Positions 42,109-50,524 of a stretch of 52,852 bases of DNA are shown one piece after another. The stretch is from CAILZL01 sp035548495 (GTDB taxonomy: Bacteria; Pseudomonadota; Gammaproteobacteria; Steroidobacterales; Steroidobacteraceae). The DNA lies in NCBI GenBank assembly GCA_035548495.1, contig DASZSV010000011.1:1-52852 (forward strand). Reading direction: 5' to 3'. Both the position numbers and the translations under genes were made by a program. The stretch's first letter is position 1. Each line of letters begins with the position of its first letter. The notes under the pieces are model-generated. The model worked only from the letters and a program-made list of their open reading frames with translations, was not told where the DNA came from and searched no databases.

Positions 42109-43560
42109 ATGTCTGAACCCACGTTAGAAAAATTTGATGTCATTGTAATTGGTGCGGGTCCTGCGGGTTATCCCGCTGCCATTCGTGCGGCACAGAACAA
42201 ACTGAAAGTAGCCTGCATTGATGGCTGGAAAAATCATGATGGCAGTTATGCCTTTGGTGGTACCTGTTTGAATGCAGGCTGTATTCCTTCCAAGGCATTG
42301 CTTGAGTCATCGGAACTGTATCATCGTGCGCAGCATGAGTTCGCCGTACACGGCATCAACATCAGTGGCGTGAAGTTGGACATTGCTGCCATGCAGGCTC
42401 GTAAGAACAAGATCGTCAAGACATCGACGCAGGGCATTACAGGTTTGTTCAAGTCCGCGGGTGTGACTGCATTCGTCGGTCACGGCAAGTTGTTGAAGAG
42501 CGCGGGCGACAGACATCAGGTGGAATTCACTGACAAGGATGGTAAGCAGCAGATTCTTGAAGCACGTCATGTCGTTTTGGCTTCAGGTTCAACGCCCGCC
42601 GAATTGAAGAGCTTGCCGTTCGATGGCAAGGACATCGTTGATTCATGGGGTGCGCTTGAATTTGATGCCGTGCCAAAACGGCTGGGTGTGATCGGCGCTG
42701 GCGTCATTGGTCTTGAGCTGGGCAGCGTATGGAAACGATTGGGTGCAGAAGTCACTGTGCTCGAAGCACTGGATACATTTCTGCCCATGGCAGATCAAGC
42801 GGTCGCTGCTGAAGCGCTGAAGCAATTCAAGAAGCAGGGGCTGGATATCAAGCTGGGTGCAAAAGTTTCTGCGGCAACCAGGGACAAGAAAGGTGTGACG
42901 CTGCACTATGCCGATTCCAGTGGCGAACAATCACTGACAGTGGACAAAGTCGTGGTTGCCATTGGCCGTCGTCCTTACACTGCCAATCTGCTTGCAGAGG
43001 GCACGGGTGTTGAACTGGATGAACGCGGCTTTGTGAAAGTCGATGCGGAATGTCGTACGGCCGTTGCAAACGTGTGGGCCATTGGTGATCTGGTACGTGG
43101 TCCGATGCTGGCACACAAAGGCAAGGAAGAAGGTGTGGTGGTTGCCGATTTGATTGCCGGCAAGCATGGCGAAGTCAACTACAAGGTGATTCCATCGGTG
43201 ATTTATACCGCACCCGAAATTGCATGGGTGGGACAAACTGAGCAACAGGTGAAAGCCAGTGGCCGCGCTTACAAGATTGGCACATTTCCCTTCATGGCCA
43301 GTGGCCGTGCACGTGCAATGGAAGCAGCCGCTGGATTTTGCAAAATGATTTCAGCTACCAATGACGATGAAGTGCTGGGTGTTCACATCATTGGCCCGAT
43401 GGCTGGAGAATTGATTGCCGAAGCGGTGCTGGCGATGGAGTATTCTGCAAGCACTGAAGACTTTCAGCGAACCATTCATGCACATCCCACATTGTCGGAA
43501 GCGGTGCATGAAGCCGCACTGGCCGCGGACAAGATGGCGATTGATTTTCCGAACAAGTGA
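42109..43560 (+). CDS. lpd: Dihydrolipoamide dehydrogenase (E3)
   Basis: An FAD flavoprotein that reoxidises the dihydrolipoyl groups of E2 with NAD+; it may serve more than one 2-oxoacid complex. The 483 residues show the FAD motif VIVIGAGPAGYPAAIRAAQ, the redox disulfide Cys53/Cys58 in GGTCLNAGCIPSKALLES, the NAD motif GVIGAGVIGLELGSVW, the second FAD motif VWAIGDLVRGPMLAHK, and the His-Glu dyad in HAHPTLSEAVHEAA. ATG 42109 follows AAAGAGCG at suitable spacing. Third gene of the suc operon. Confidence 0.97.
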   Translation: MSEPTLEKFDVIVIGAGPAGYPAAIRAAQNKLKVACIDGWKNHDGSYAFGGTCLNAGCIPSKALLESSELYHRAQHEFAVHGINISGVKLDIAAMQARKNKIVKTSTQGITGLFKSAGVTAFVGHGKLLKSAGDRHQVEFTDKDGKQQILEARHVVLASGSTPAELKSLPFDGKDIVDSWGALEFDAVPKRLGVIGAGVIGLELGSVWKRLGAEVTVLEALDTFLPMADQAVAAEALKQFKKQGLDIKLGAKVSAATRDKKGVTLHYADSSGEQSLTVDKVVVAIGRRPYTANLLAEGTGVELDERGFVKVDAECRTAVANVWAIGDLVRGPMLAHKGKEEGVVVADLIAGKHGEVNYKVIPSVIYTAPEIAWVGQTEQQVKASGRAYKIGTFPFMASGRARAMEAAAGFCKMISATNDDEVLGVHIIGPMAGELIAEAVLAMEYSASTEDFQRTIHAHPTLSEAVHEAALAADKMAIDFPNK

Positions 43561-43578
43561 GTTAGAAATATCGTTGTA

Positions 43579-43833
43579 ATGTCTGATCGACGCGGTGTTA
43601 CGAAGTTGTCCATGCCTCTTTTGTACGCCTGTGCTCTTGCTGCTGTTTTGATCGGCGCCGGTATTCGTGCGTTTACATCCCGCGGTCTTGGCTTGACGCG
43701 CTAGCGATCCTTGCACGGCTTTCATTCGCGCATCGCTGGTGGCGGACTCATTGTTGCCGGCTTGGGCTTAATTGTGTATTTGGCAACCCACCCCGAGACT
43801 TCAATGTGGTTGCATCATGGACGGACGCCGTGA
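43579..43833 (+). pseudogene. Small two-helix membrane protein gene interrupted by an in-frame amber codon
   Basis: From the ATG at 43579 the frame runs 41 codons to TAG at 43702-43704, then continues open for another 42 codons to TGA at 43831-43833. Both halves look coding: before the stop, a helix LLYACALAAVLIGAGIRAF and SRGLGLTR; after it, RSLHGFHSRIAGGGLIVAG leading to LGLIVYLATHPETSMW. Together they would make an 84-residue protein with two membrane helices and a basic loop at the stop position. One base change would restore it. It could be a fresh pseudogene, a sequencing error, a 41-residue gene followed by remnants, or a read-through gene. I do not recognise the family. The ATG begins 19 bp after the lpd stop; ribosome site weak. 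Confidence 0.55.
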
Positions 43834-43851
43834 AATTGGCTTGCTGCAAAC

Positions 43852-44574
43852 TTACTGCGCTTTCTTTATCGCACTGAAATTACATTGCTCGTCTTCAATG
43901 TCTGTGCCCAAGGTGCGCCGATAGTAGCGCGTGAATTTCCACGGCTTGCTCAAAGACTCCGGATCATTGATGGTGATGTCGTTTTTCAGGTGCCATTCGT
44001 TGATCGCACTGATTCTTTCAATGATCTCCACCTGCGCGCTCAGTTTGGCGCCGGTGCTGTCAATCCACAAGTCAGGTTGGGTGGACACCGTGCTGATCAC
44101 CAGTGTCTGTCCTTCCCAGTGACCAATGGACATGCCCCAGGCATTGGGCCACAACTCATCCACCGGCGGATGATCCCTGCCATCGGTGTAGATATGGCGC
44201 ACTTCGCGATGTGCATAGTGAATCAGCACTTCTTCCGGCGTGATCACGAAGACGAAGGGATACTGACTGCCAAGCAGACGTGGCACACCGGCCACACAGG
44301 TGCGTTCCAGTGAGTCCTGTTTTGACCAGTGCTTTTCTTTTCGCTGCGCGACGTATTTCTTGCGCCACTCGTCGTTGTAAGGCGGCGGTTTGCCGGAAGG
44401 ATCGAGCGTTTTATGTGTGCCTGTGGCAATCCATACACCACTCCAGTCAGGCAGTTTGCTCATCGCCTGCACGCGCGCGGCGCTGTTGGTTTCGGCGGCA
44501 AGTGGCGAGGTGATGCATGCGGTCAACGCCATGCAGATCGCTGTCATGAAGAATCTGGTCTTGAATGCCATCAT
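43852..44574 (-). CDS. Secreted protein of unknown function, paralogue 2 of a tandem pair
   Basis: 240 residues with a signal peptide (MMAFKTRFFMTAICMALTAC, a possible lipobox LTAC, then ITSPLAAE). The mature part has the pattern LPDWSGVWIATG, TCVAGVPRLLGSQYPFVFVI, TPEEVLIHYAHREVRHIYTD, GMSIGHWEGQTLVIST, and a charged C-terminus. The same order of motifs occurs in the neighbour at 44638-45342 (SGVW/TGIW, CVxGxPRLL, TPEx, IGHWEGQTLVI), so they are tandem paralogues. Proteins with this IGHWEGQTLV signature are numerous in some alpha- and gammaproteobacteria and lack an assigned function. The upstream in-frame ATG at 44634 adds residues that look unlike a signal peptide; I used 44574. Confidence 0.8.
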   Translation of the reverse strand: MMAFKTRFFMTAICMALTACITSPLAAETNSAARVQAMSKLPDWSGVWIATGTHKTLDPSGKPPPYNDEWRKKYVAQRKEKHWSKQDSLERTCVAGVPRLLGSQYPFVFVITPEEVLIHYAHREVRHIYTDGRDHPPVDELWPNAWGMSIGHWEGQTLVISTVSTQPDLWIDSTGAKLSAQVEIIERISAINEWHLKNDITINDPESLSKPWKFTRYYRRTLGTDIEDEQCNFSAIKKAQ

Positions 44575-44637
44575 CACTTTGGTAAACGAGTTAAACTGGA
44601 TCAAGCTGTGCCAAACATCGCGTGGATGCAACACATG

Positions 44638-45342
44638 TCATGAATCATGGAAGGCGCCGCCATGATCTTCGTCGAAGCATTGTTGCTGCGACAGGCGGTT
44701 GTTGTCATCGTCACGCTGAAAGCGCCGCGTGAACACAAATGGCCTGGCCAGTGCCGCTGGATCAATAATCGTGGCATCCACTTTCAGATGATCATTGTCC
44801 GTCTGTGTCCAGCGTTCCTGCAAAGTGGCTTTGGAACTCAGCGTTGCGCCCTTGCGATTGATCCATAGTCCGGATTCCATGCCGGTGGTATCGATTACCA
44901 GTGTTTGTCCTTCCCAGTGACCAATGGAATAACCCGTATTGGCATCGGTGAGATGCAATGGATGCTTGCGGCCATCGGTCCATACATGACGAAACTCATT
45001 GATGTCGTAACTGAAGAAGGTTTGTTCCGGCGTCACGATGACTTCAAACTCATGATTCGTATTCAGCAGTCGCGGCATTCCCCATACGCAGCGTGATGCG
45101 GCGTTGTCTGTGGCGGATGCTGTCTTCGGGTTGTGATGCTTGTTGATCCACGACGCAGTAAAAGCGGGCTCAGGCGATGATCCATTGGCGGCAACCGGCG
45201 TCCAGATGCCGGTCCAGTTCGGCTGCTTTGCAAAGATGGCCATGCGTTCTGCCGCAGAATGTGCGGCAAGCGCGCTCTGCGCAGGCAATGTCATACAGCC
45301 AAGCAGGATGAATGACAAATAGGTTGTACGCATCAATGGCAT
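44638..45342 (-). CDS. Secreted protein of unknown function, paralogue 1 of a tandem pair
   Basis: 234 residues, signal peptide MPLMRTTYLSFILLGCMTLP with a likely cleavage after ALAA. The mature part shows QPNWTGIWTPVA, SRCVWGMPRLLNTNHEFEVI, VTPEQTFFSYDINEFRHVWT, TGYSIGHWEGQTLVIDTTGM and a C-terminus rich in Asp and His. It is about as similar to the following gene as diverged duplicates would be. The two genes are co-directional with a 63-bp gap and likely co-transcribed. An ATG at 45333 is an alternative start. The 215 bp between it and relA contain no recognisable gene; its promoter should lie there. Confidence 0.8.
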   Translation of the reverse strand: MPLMRTTYLSFILLGCMTLPAQSALAAHSAAERMAIFAKQPNWTGIWTPVAANGSSPEPAFTASWINKHHNPKTASATDNAASRCVWGMPRLLNTNHEFEVIVTPEQTFFSYDINEFRHVWTDGRKHPLHLTDANTGYSIGHWEGQTLVIDTTGMESGLWINRKGATLSSKATLQERWTQTDNDHLKVDATIIDPAALARPFVFTRRFQRDDDNNRLSQQQCFDEDHGGAFHDS

Positions 45343-45557
45343 GGGTGCTTGAATTATTCTGGGCCAGTCTGGGGCCGCGCAATGATACGTAGGTCAGTGC
45401 CAATGCAACAGTGGGAAATGACAAAAATATGTCCGAATCGGAAAAATTGTAACGATTCCGGGTCGATTCGCCCCTCGCGTATTCCTGCTGCACTGCCCGC
45501 ATGTTTGATAACGCTGGCAGTATATGACAGGTGTCTTCAGCATTTCACTGCGAGTGA

Positions 45558-47669
45558 TCAGCGTTGCCGGCGCACGCTGATCACATTGGCCTGTCCTTGA
45601 ATCTTGCCAATGATGTGTGACAGCTCCTGCAGGTTGTGAATCGCCACACGCAGTTGCATGTCCACCATGCCATCTTTTTGCGTCACGGTATTCATTGATT
45701 GAATGCTGACCTTGGCATCAGCCAGCACGGCGCTGACATCACGCACCAGTCCGCGGCGATCATAGGCAGTGACAACAATGTCCACGGGATACACTTGATC
45801 CGCATCATGTCCCCAGTCAACTTCAATCACACGTTCGGGATGCTTGTCCTGCAGGCGCAGAAAGTTGCTGCAATTGCGGCGATGAATACTGATACCGCGG
45901 CCCTGCGTGATGTAACCGCCAATGATTTCCGGCGGTACGGGCCGGCAGCAGCGTGCATAGGTGGACATCAGTTCACCGACGCCCTGCACACGTATTCCCT
46001 CGGCGGGCTTTTCGGCGTCGATCTTGTTGATGACCGGTGCAATCAGTTCCTGTTGCTTGTTGCGCCGTTGTATGGCGCCGGTAATCTGTGGAATGGTGAG
46101 TTCACCGGCGCCAAGTGCCAGATACAATTGATCCGCATTTTCAAAATGAAAATCAGCAATCAGTTCCGGCAGCGTCACCGAGTGAATGGCCAGACGATGC
46201 AATTCACGCTCAAGCAATTGTTTGCCCTGCGCGCGGTTCTGTTCTTCATCCTGTTTGCGAAACCAGGCGCGCACCTTGGCGCGGCTGCGTGGTGATGCAA
46301 GATATCCCAGTGAAGGAATCAGCCAGTCGCGGCTGGGATTGGCGTGCTTGCCGGTGATGATCTCCACCTTGTCGCCATTGTTGATCACGGCGGTGAGACT
46401 GACGATCTGGTCGTTCAGCTTTGCACCACGGCAGCGATGACCCAGTTCGGTGTGCACGTGATAGGCATAGTCCAGCGGCGTCGCGCCTTTCGGCAGGTCA
46501 ACGACTTCACCGCGCGGTGACAATGCATACACGCGATCTTCAAACAATTCTTCGCGCATGCGATCCAGAAAATCCGTTTCGGATTCGCCGCCGTGTTCGG
46601 CGGGCTCCAGTATCTGGCGCAGCCACGCAATCTTCTGTTCATAGGCGGGATCGCTGCGGCCGCCTTCTTTGTAGCGCCAGTGTGCGGCCACACCCAGTTC
46701 GGCGTGCGCATGCATTTCATGTGTGCGGATCTGTACTTCCAATGGCAACTTGCCGGGGCCAATGACTGCGGTGTGCAGCGAGCGATACAGATTGTCCTTG
46801 GGTGTGGCGATGTAGTCATCAAACTCGCCGGGAATGTATGGCCACAATCCATGCACAATGCCCAGCGCTGCATAACATTCGGTGATGGTATCGACAAGAA
46901 TGCGCACCGCGCGCACATCGTAGATTTGATCGAAGGACAAACCCTTGCGCTGCATCTTTCGCCAGATGCTGTAGATGTGTTTTGGCCGTCCGGCGATTTC
47001 CGCCTTGATGCCCGCTTTTTCAAGTGCCGCATGCAACTCCTGTTGCACCTGTTGCAGATACTGTTCGCGATCCACCCGTTTGGATGCCAGCCAGCCGGCA
47101 ATGCGCTTGTAGGCATCGGGATCGAGATAACGGAAACTGAGATCCTCCAGTTCCCACTTCAATTGCCAGATGCCCAACCGGTTGGCAAGCGGTGCATAGA
47201 TTTCCCGCGTTTCACGGGCCAGCCGTTCACGTTCCGTTTCATCCGCCTGCTTGGCATTGCGCAATTGGTACAACTGTTCGGCAAGGCGAATGAACACCAG
47301 CCGCGCATCAGAAGCGATGGCCAGCAACATCTTGCGCAATGTTTCTGCCTGCCCGGCGGACAACGATTTGCCGGCAACCCGGCCGGCTGCACCGAAGGTC
47401 AGTAATTGCACACAATCTCTGGCGATGTGCGCCGCGGTGTTGCCCACGAGATGCGCGGCCCGATCAACATCAATCAATCCTGCTGCGAGCAGCGGAAAGA
47501 GCAGGGCGCCAACGACAATGTCATCGTCCACACCCAGGGGCTGCACAATGGCCGCCACCGCGTCGGCATGTTGCCATGCATCTTCGTGTCCCGGCACGGC
47601 TTGCACAAGCGCATCGCGCGCGGTCTTCAGCGCGGAGGCATGCGGCAGTGTTGCAGACAGTGTGGGCAA
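45558..47669 (-). CDS. relA: GTP pyrophosphokinase RelA ((p)ppGpp synthetase I)
   Basis: The ribosome-associated stringent-response synthetase. The 703 residues begin with a degenerate HD region: where hydrolases have HDxxED the sequence reads VVGALLFPLLAAGLID, so it should be synthesis-only. The synthetase domain has GRPKHIYSIWRKMQRKG, the RelA-type acidic EFDD in PGEFDDYIATPKDN, and LEVQIRTHEMHAHAELGVAA. A TGS domain (VYALSPRGEVVDLPKGATPLDYAY in parts), the zinc-finger region YARCCRPVPPEIIGGY and a C-terminal ACT domain (VVTAYDRRGLVRDVSAVL) follow. The start is TTG at 47669 with GGTGA 4-5 nt upstream; an in-frame TGA lies just before. It is divergent from ruvC. SpoT must be elsewhere. Confidence 0.95.
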   Translation of the reverse strand: MPTLSATLPHASALKTARDALVQAVPGHEDAWQHADAVAAIVQPLGVDDDIVVGALLFPLLAAGLIDVDRAAHLVGNTAAHIARDCVQLLTFGAAGRVAGKSLSAGQAETLRKMLLAIASDARLVFIRLAEQLYQLRNAKQADETERERLARETREIYAPLANRLGIWQLKWELEDLSFRYLDPDAYKRIAGWLASKRVDREQYLQQVQQELHAALEKAGIKAEIAGRPKHIYSIWRKMQRKGLSFDQIYDVRAVRILVDTITECYAALGIVHGLWPYIPGEFDDYIATPKDNLYRSLHTAVIGPGKLPLEVQIRTHEMHAHAELGVAAHWRYKEGGRSDPAYEQKIAWLRQILEPAEHGGESETDFLDRMREELFEDRVYALSPRGEVVDLPKGATPLDYAYHVHTELGHRCRGAKLNDQIVSLTAVINNGDKVEIITGKHANPSRDWLIPSLGYLASPRSRAKVRAWFRKQDEEQNRAQGKQLLERELHRLAIHSVTLPELIADFHFENADQLYLALGAGELTIPQITGAIQRRNKQQELIAPVINKIDAEKPAEGIRVQGVGELMSTYARCCRPVPPEIIGGYITQGRGISIHRRNCSNFLRLQDKHPERVIEVDWGHDADQVYPVDIVVTAYDRRGLVRDVSAVLADAKVSIQSMNTVTQKDGMVDMQLRVAIHNLQELSHIIGKIQGQANVISVRRQR

Positions 47670-47772
47670 GAGGTCACCAAGAATTCAGCAGAGAGGCAGT
47701 GAGATGACTTATGATACGGCACATCAATCATTCCCCAAATAATGCCCGCCTGTTTGTTCATGCCGCGTTTTC

Positions 47773-48423
47773 ATGTACGTCATGTCTAAGTTCAGCACCC
47801 GACCTGTACGGCGTTCGCGCGGCCGCATCCAGAGCATTGATGAATTACGGCCCAAAGCCCTGCCGCCGGTGGCATTGCAGGCCCGCATACTGGGGCTTGA
47901 TCCCGGATCGCTGGTCACCGGTTATGCCGTGCTGGATTGCGATGGCAATGCGGTGCGCCATGTGGATTGCGGCTGCATTCGTGCGACTGCAGACGATTTC
48001 ACCACGCGCATCCAGCAGATTTTTTCAGGCATAGATGCAGTGGTGAAACAGCAGCGTCCCACTGAAGTGGCCATCGAGCGCGTGTTCGTCCATCGCAATG
48101 CCGACAGTGCGCTCAAGCTGGGACAGGCGCGCGGCGCGGCGCTATGCGCTGTGTTTACAAGCGACGCGCAAATATTTGAATATGCGCCGCGGCAAATCAA
48201 GCAGGCGGTGGTGGGCACCGGTGCTGCTGAAAAATCGCAAGTACAAATGATGGTCAAGCGGCTGTTGAAATTGAATGATGCGGTGATGAAACAGATGAGC
48301 AGTGATGCCGCTGATGCCATTGCGGTTGCGCTGTGTCATGCCCATTCGCGGCGTTTATCGGCGCTGCTGCAACCGCACCGTGTCCGGGTCAATGTCCGGG
48401 TCAACGCAGGAACGATGACATGA
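47773..48423 (+). CDS. ruvC: Crossover junction endodeoxyribonuclease RuvC
   Basis: Resolves Holliday junctions together with RuvAB. The product is 216 residues from the ATG at 47773, against about 173 in E. coli. The conserved part starts at about residue 38 (ARILGLDPGSLVTGYAVLD with the first catalytic Asp), then AIERVFVHRNADSALKLGQA (Glu), YAPRQIKQAVVGTGAAEKSQ and SSDAADAIAVALCHAH (Asp pair). The N-terminal excess is basic (KFSTRPVRRSRGRIQ). Alternatives are ATG 47782 or a GTG at 47870 close to the conserved region; none has a good ribosome site. It overlaps ruvA by four bases. Confidence 0.93.
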   Translation: MYVMSKFSTRPVRRSRGRIQSIDELRPKALPPVALQARILGLDPGSLVTGYAVLDCDGNAVRHVDCGCIRATADDFTTRIQQIFSGIDAVVKQQRPTEVAIERVFVHRNADSALKLGQARGAALCAVFTSDAQIFEYAPRQIKQAVVGTGAAEKSQVQMMVKRLLKLNDAVMKQMSSDAADAIAVALCHAHSRRLSALLQPHRVRVNVRVNAGTMT

Positions 48424-49022
48424 TCGGCTTTTTACGCGGCAAACTGGTCAGCAAGCAACCGCCGCAACTGGTGCTGGATGTCAGTGGTGTGGGTTATGAA
48501 CTCGATGCACCCATGTCCACGTTTTACAACCTGCCCGCCACGGGTGCTGACATATCATTGTTCACGCATCTGGTGGTGCGCGAAGATGCACACATTCTGT
48601 TTGGCTTTGCCACCGATCGCGAGCGCCGCATGTTTCGCGAACTGCTTAAAGTGAGTGGTGTCGGTCCCAAACTCGCGCTGTCATTGCTGTCCGGCATCAA
48701 TGTGGATGAGTTGCTGGTCTGCGTTGCCAGCAGTGATGTGGATTCGCTGGTGCGCATTCCGGGTGTGGGACGAAAAACAGCAGAGCGCCTGCTGGTTGAA
48801 ATGCGCGATCGCATCAAGAGCTTTGGTGAAGCGTTGCCGGTGAATCACGCCGTCAATGGCAGCGCAGCGCAATCCGTTCAGAACGAAGCCTTCGACGCGC
48901 TGGTGGCGCTGGGATATAAACCTGCGGAAGTAACACGGTTGTTGAAGGCCGTCGATCCTGCTGTTCAGAGTGTTGAGGAAATCATTCGGCATGCACTCAA
49001 GTCGGCGGTGCAGAAACAATGA
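48420..49022 (+). CDS. ruvA: Holliday junction branch migration protein RuvA
   Basis: A tetrameric junction-binding protein that positions the RuvB motors. The 200 residues (E. coli 203) comprise the OB-fold MIGFLRGKLVSKQPPQLVLD and GVGYELDAPMSTF, two helix-hairpin-helix motifs (LLKVSGVGPKLALSLLSG and VRIPGVGRKTAERLLVEM), and the C-terminal RuvB-binding domain (EAFDALVALGYKPAEVTRLL). The ATG at 48420 forms ATGA with the ruvC stop. Confidence 0.97.
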   Translation: MIGFLRGKLVSKQPPQLVLDVSGVGYELDAPMSTFYNLPATGADISLFTHLVVREDAHILFGFATDRERRMFRELLKVSGVGPKLALSLLSGINVDELLVCVASSDVDSLVRIPGVGRKTAERLLVEMRDRIKSFGEALPVNHAVNGSAAQSVQNEAFDALVALGYKPAEVTRLLKAVDPAVQSVEEIIRHALKSAVQKQ

Positions 49023-50068
49023 CCATGATTGACAGTGAGCGCATCATCTCGGCGGGCACACAGGGCGAGGATGAAACCTATGATCGTGCCGTGCGCCCGA
49101 AAAAACTCGCGGACTATGTGGGGCAATCCGCCGTACGTACACAGATGGAAATTTTCATCAGCGCAGCACGCAAACGCAATGAAGCGCTGGATCATGTGTT
49201 GATCTTCGGACCACCTGGACTGGGCAAGACCACACTGGCCAACATCATTGCCAATGAACTGGGTGTCAATCTAAAGCAGACATCGGGACCGGTGATTGAA
49301 CGTCCCGGCGACCTTGCCGCATTGCTCACCAATCTGCAGGCCAACGATGTGTTGTTCGTTGACGAGATTCATCGGCTCAGTCCGGTGGTGGAAGAAATTC
49401 TGTATCCGGCGATGGAAGACTACCAGCTCGATATCATGATCGGCGAAGGCCCGGCAGCGCGCTCCATCAAGCTGGATTTGCCGCCGTTTACGCTGGTCGG
49501 CGCCACCACTCGCGCGGGTCTGCTGACGTCGCCGTTGCGCGATCGCTTTGGCATTGTGCAGCGGCTGGAGTTTTATAGTGTCGAAGATTTAACGCGCATC
49601 ATTCAGCGTTCCGCTTCAATATTGGGAGTGCCAATGGATGCACCAGGTGCAGAGCAGATTGCAACGCGATCCCGTGGCACACCGCGCATTGCCAATCGCC
49701 TGTTGCGCCGGGTGCGTGATTATGCCGATGTAAGAGGCGATGGCCGTGTCACAAGTGCGTTGGCCGAAGCGGCATTGAATTTGCTGGATGTCGATCCCAG
49801 AGGCTTTGACATGATGGATCGCAAACTGCTGCTTGCCATCATTGAAAAATTTGATGGCGGTCCCGTGGGCGTGGAAAGCCTTGCTGCCATGCTGGGTGAA
49901 GAACGCGGCACGATTGAAGATGTCATCGAGCCCTTTCTCATTCAACAGGGTTTCATGATGCGCACGGCGCGTGGCCGCATGGCAACACGTAGTGCGTATC
50001 TGCACTTTGGGCTGAAAATGCCGGAACGGACAATGACGCCGGACTTGTTCAACGAGGGATCGGCGTGA
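49019..50068 (+). CDS. ruvB: Holliday junction DNA helicase RuvB
   Basis: The hexameric AAA+ motor of branch migration. The 349 residues include RPKKLADYVGQSAVRTQME, Walker A GPPGLGKTTLANIIANELG, Walker B VLFVDEIHRLSPVVEEILYP, the RuvA-binding hairpin MIGEGPAARSIKLDLPPFTL, the sensor GATTRAGLLTSPLRDRFG, and a winged-helix C-terminus. The ATG overlaps the ruvA stop (ATGA) and its own stop overlaps ybgC (GTGA), so ruvCAB-ybgC is a translationally coupled series. Confidence 0.98.
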   Translation: MTMIDSERIISAGTQGEDETYDRAVRPKKLADYVGQSAVRTQMEIFISAARKRNEALDHVLIFGPPGLGKTTLANIIANELGVNLKQTSGPVIERPGDLAALLTNLQANDVLFVDEIHRLSPVVEEILYPAMEDYQLDIMIGEGPAARSIKLDLPPFTLVGATTRAGLLTSPLRDRFGIVQRLEFYSVEDLTRIIQRSASILGVPMDAPGAEQIATRSRGTPRIANRLLRRVRDYADVRGDGRVTSALAEAALNLLDVDPRGFDMMDRKLLLAIIEKFDGGPVGVESLAAMLGEERGTIEDVIEPFLIQQGFMMRTARGRMATRSAYLHFGLKMPERTMTPDLFNEGSA

Positions 50069-50502
50069 GCAGGGAGTTTGTGTTTCCGTGCCGGGTGTAC
50101 TGGGAAGATACCGATGCCGGTGGTGTGGTGTACTACGCCAACTATCTCAAGTTCATGGAACGCGCGCGCACTGAATGGCTGCGCGCCATGGGCATTGAGC
50201 AAACGCCATTGCGTGAACAGTACGGCATCTTGCTGGTGGTAGCGAAGGTCGAAGCCGGTTACAAGCGGCCGGCCCGTTACGGTGACTTGTTGCAGGTGAG
50301 CTGCCGCATCGTCGAACAGGGCAGGGCGAGTTTGAGTTTTGCGCAGAACATTTATCGGGGTGAATCGCATTCCGCCGCAAACAGCGAATTGTTGCTGGAA
50401 GGCATCACCAGAGTCGGCTGCATTGATGCGGAGAGTTTCAGGCCAAGGTCATTGCCGCCGGTGATTGTGCAGGCATTGAATGATTTTCAACAACAGAATT
50501 GA
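50065..50502 (+). CDS. ybgC: Acyl-CoA thioesterase YbgC (Tol-Pal operon)
   Basis: A hotdog-fold thioesterase of 145 residues. The catalytic motif YWEDTDAGGVVYYANYLKF carries the active-site Asp, followed by the ERARTEWLRAMG helix. YbgC homologues hydrolyse short- to medium-chain acyl-CoA or acyl-ACP and associate with phospholipid synthesis; the gene is almost always first in the tol-pal cluster, as here. GTG start at 50065 within the ruvB stop overlap. Confidence 0.95.
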   Translation: MSREFVFPCRVYWEDTDAGGVVYYANYLKFMERARTEWLRAMGIEQTPLREQYGILLVVAKVEAGYKRPARYGDLLQVSCRIVEQGRASLSFAQNIYRGESHSAANSELLLEGITRVGCIDAESFRPRSLPPVIVQALNDFQQQN

Positions 50503-50524
50503 TGATGCTGGAGCCGGAATCTAA

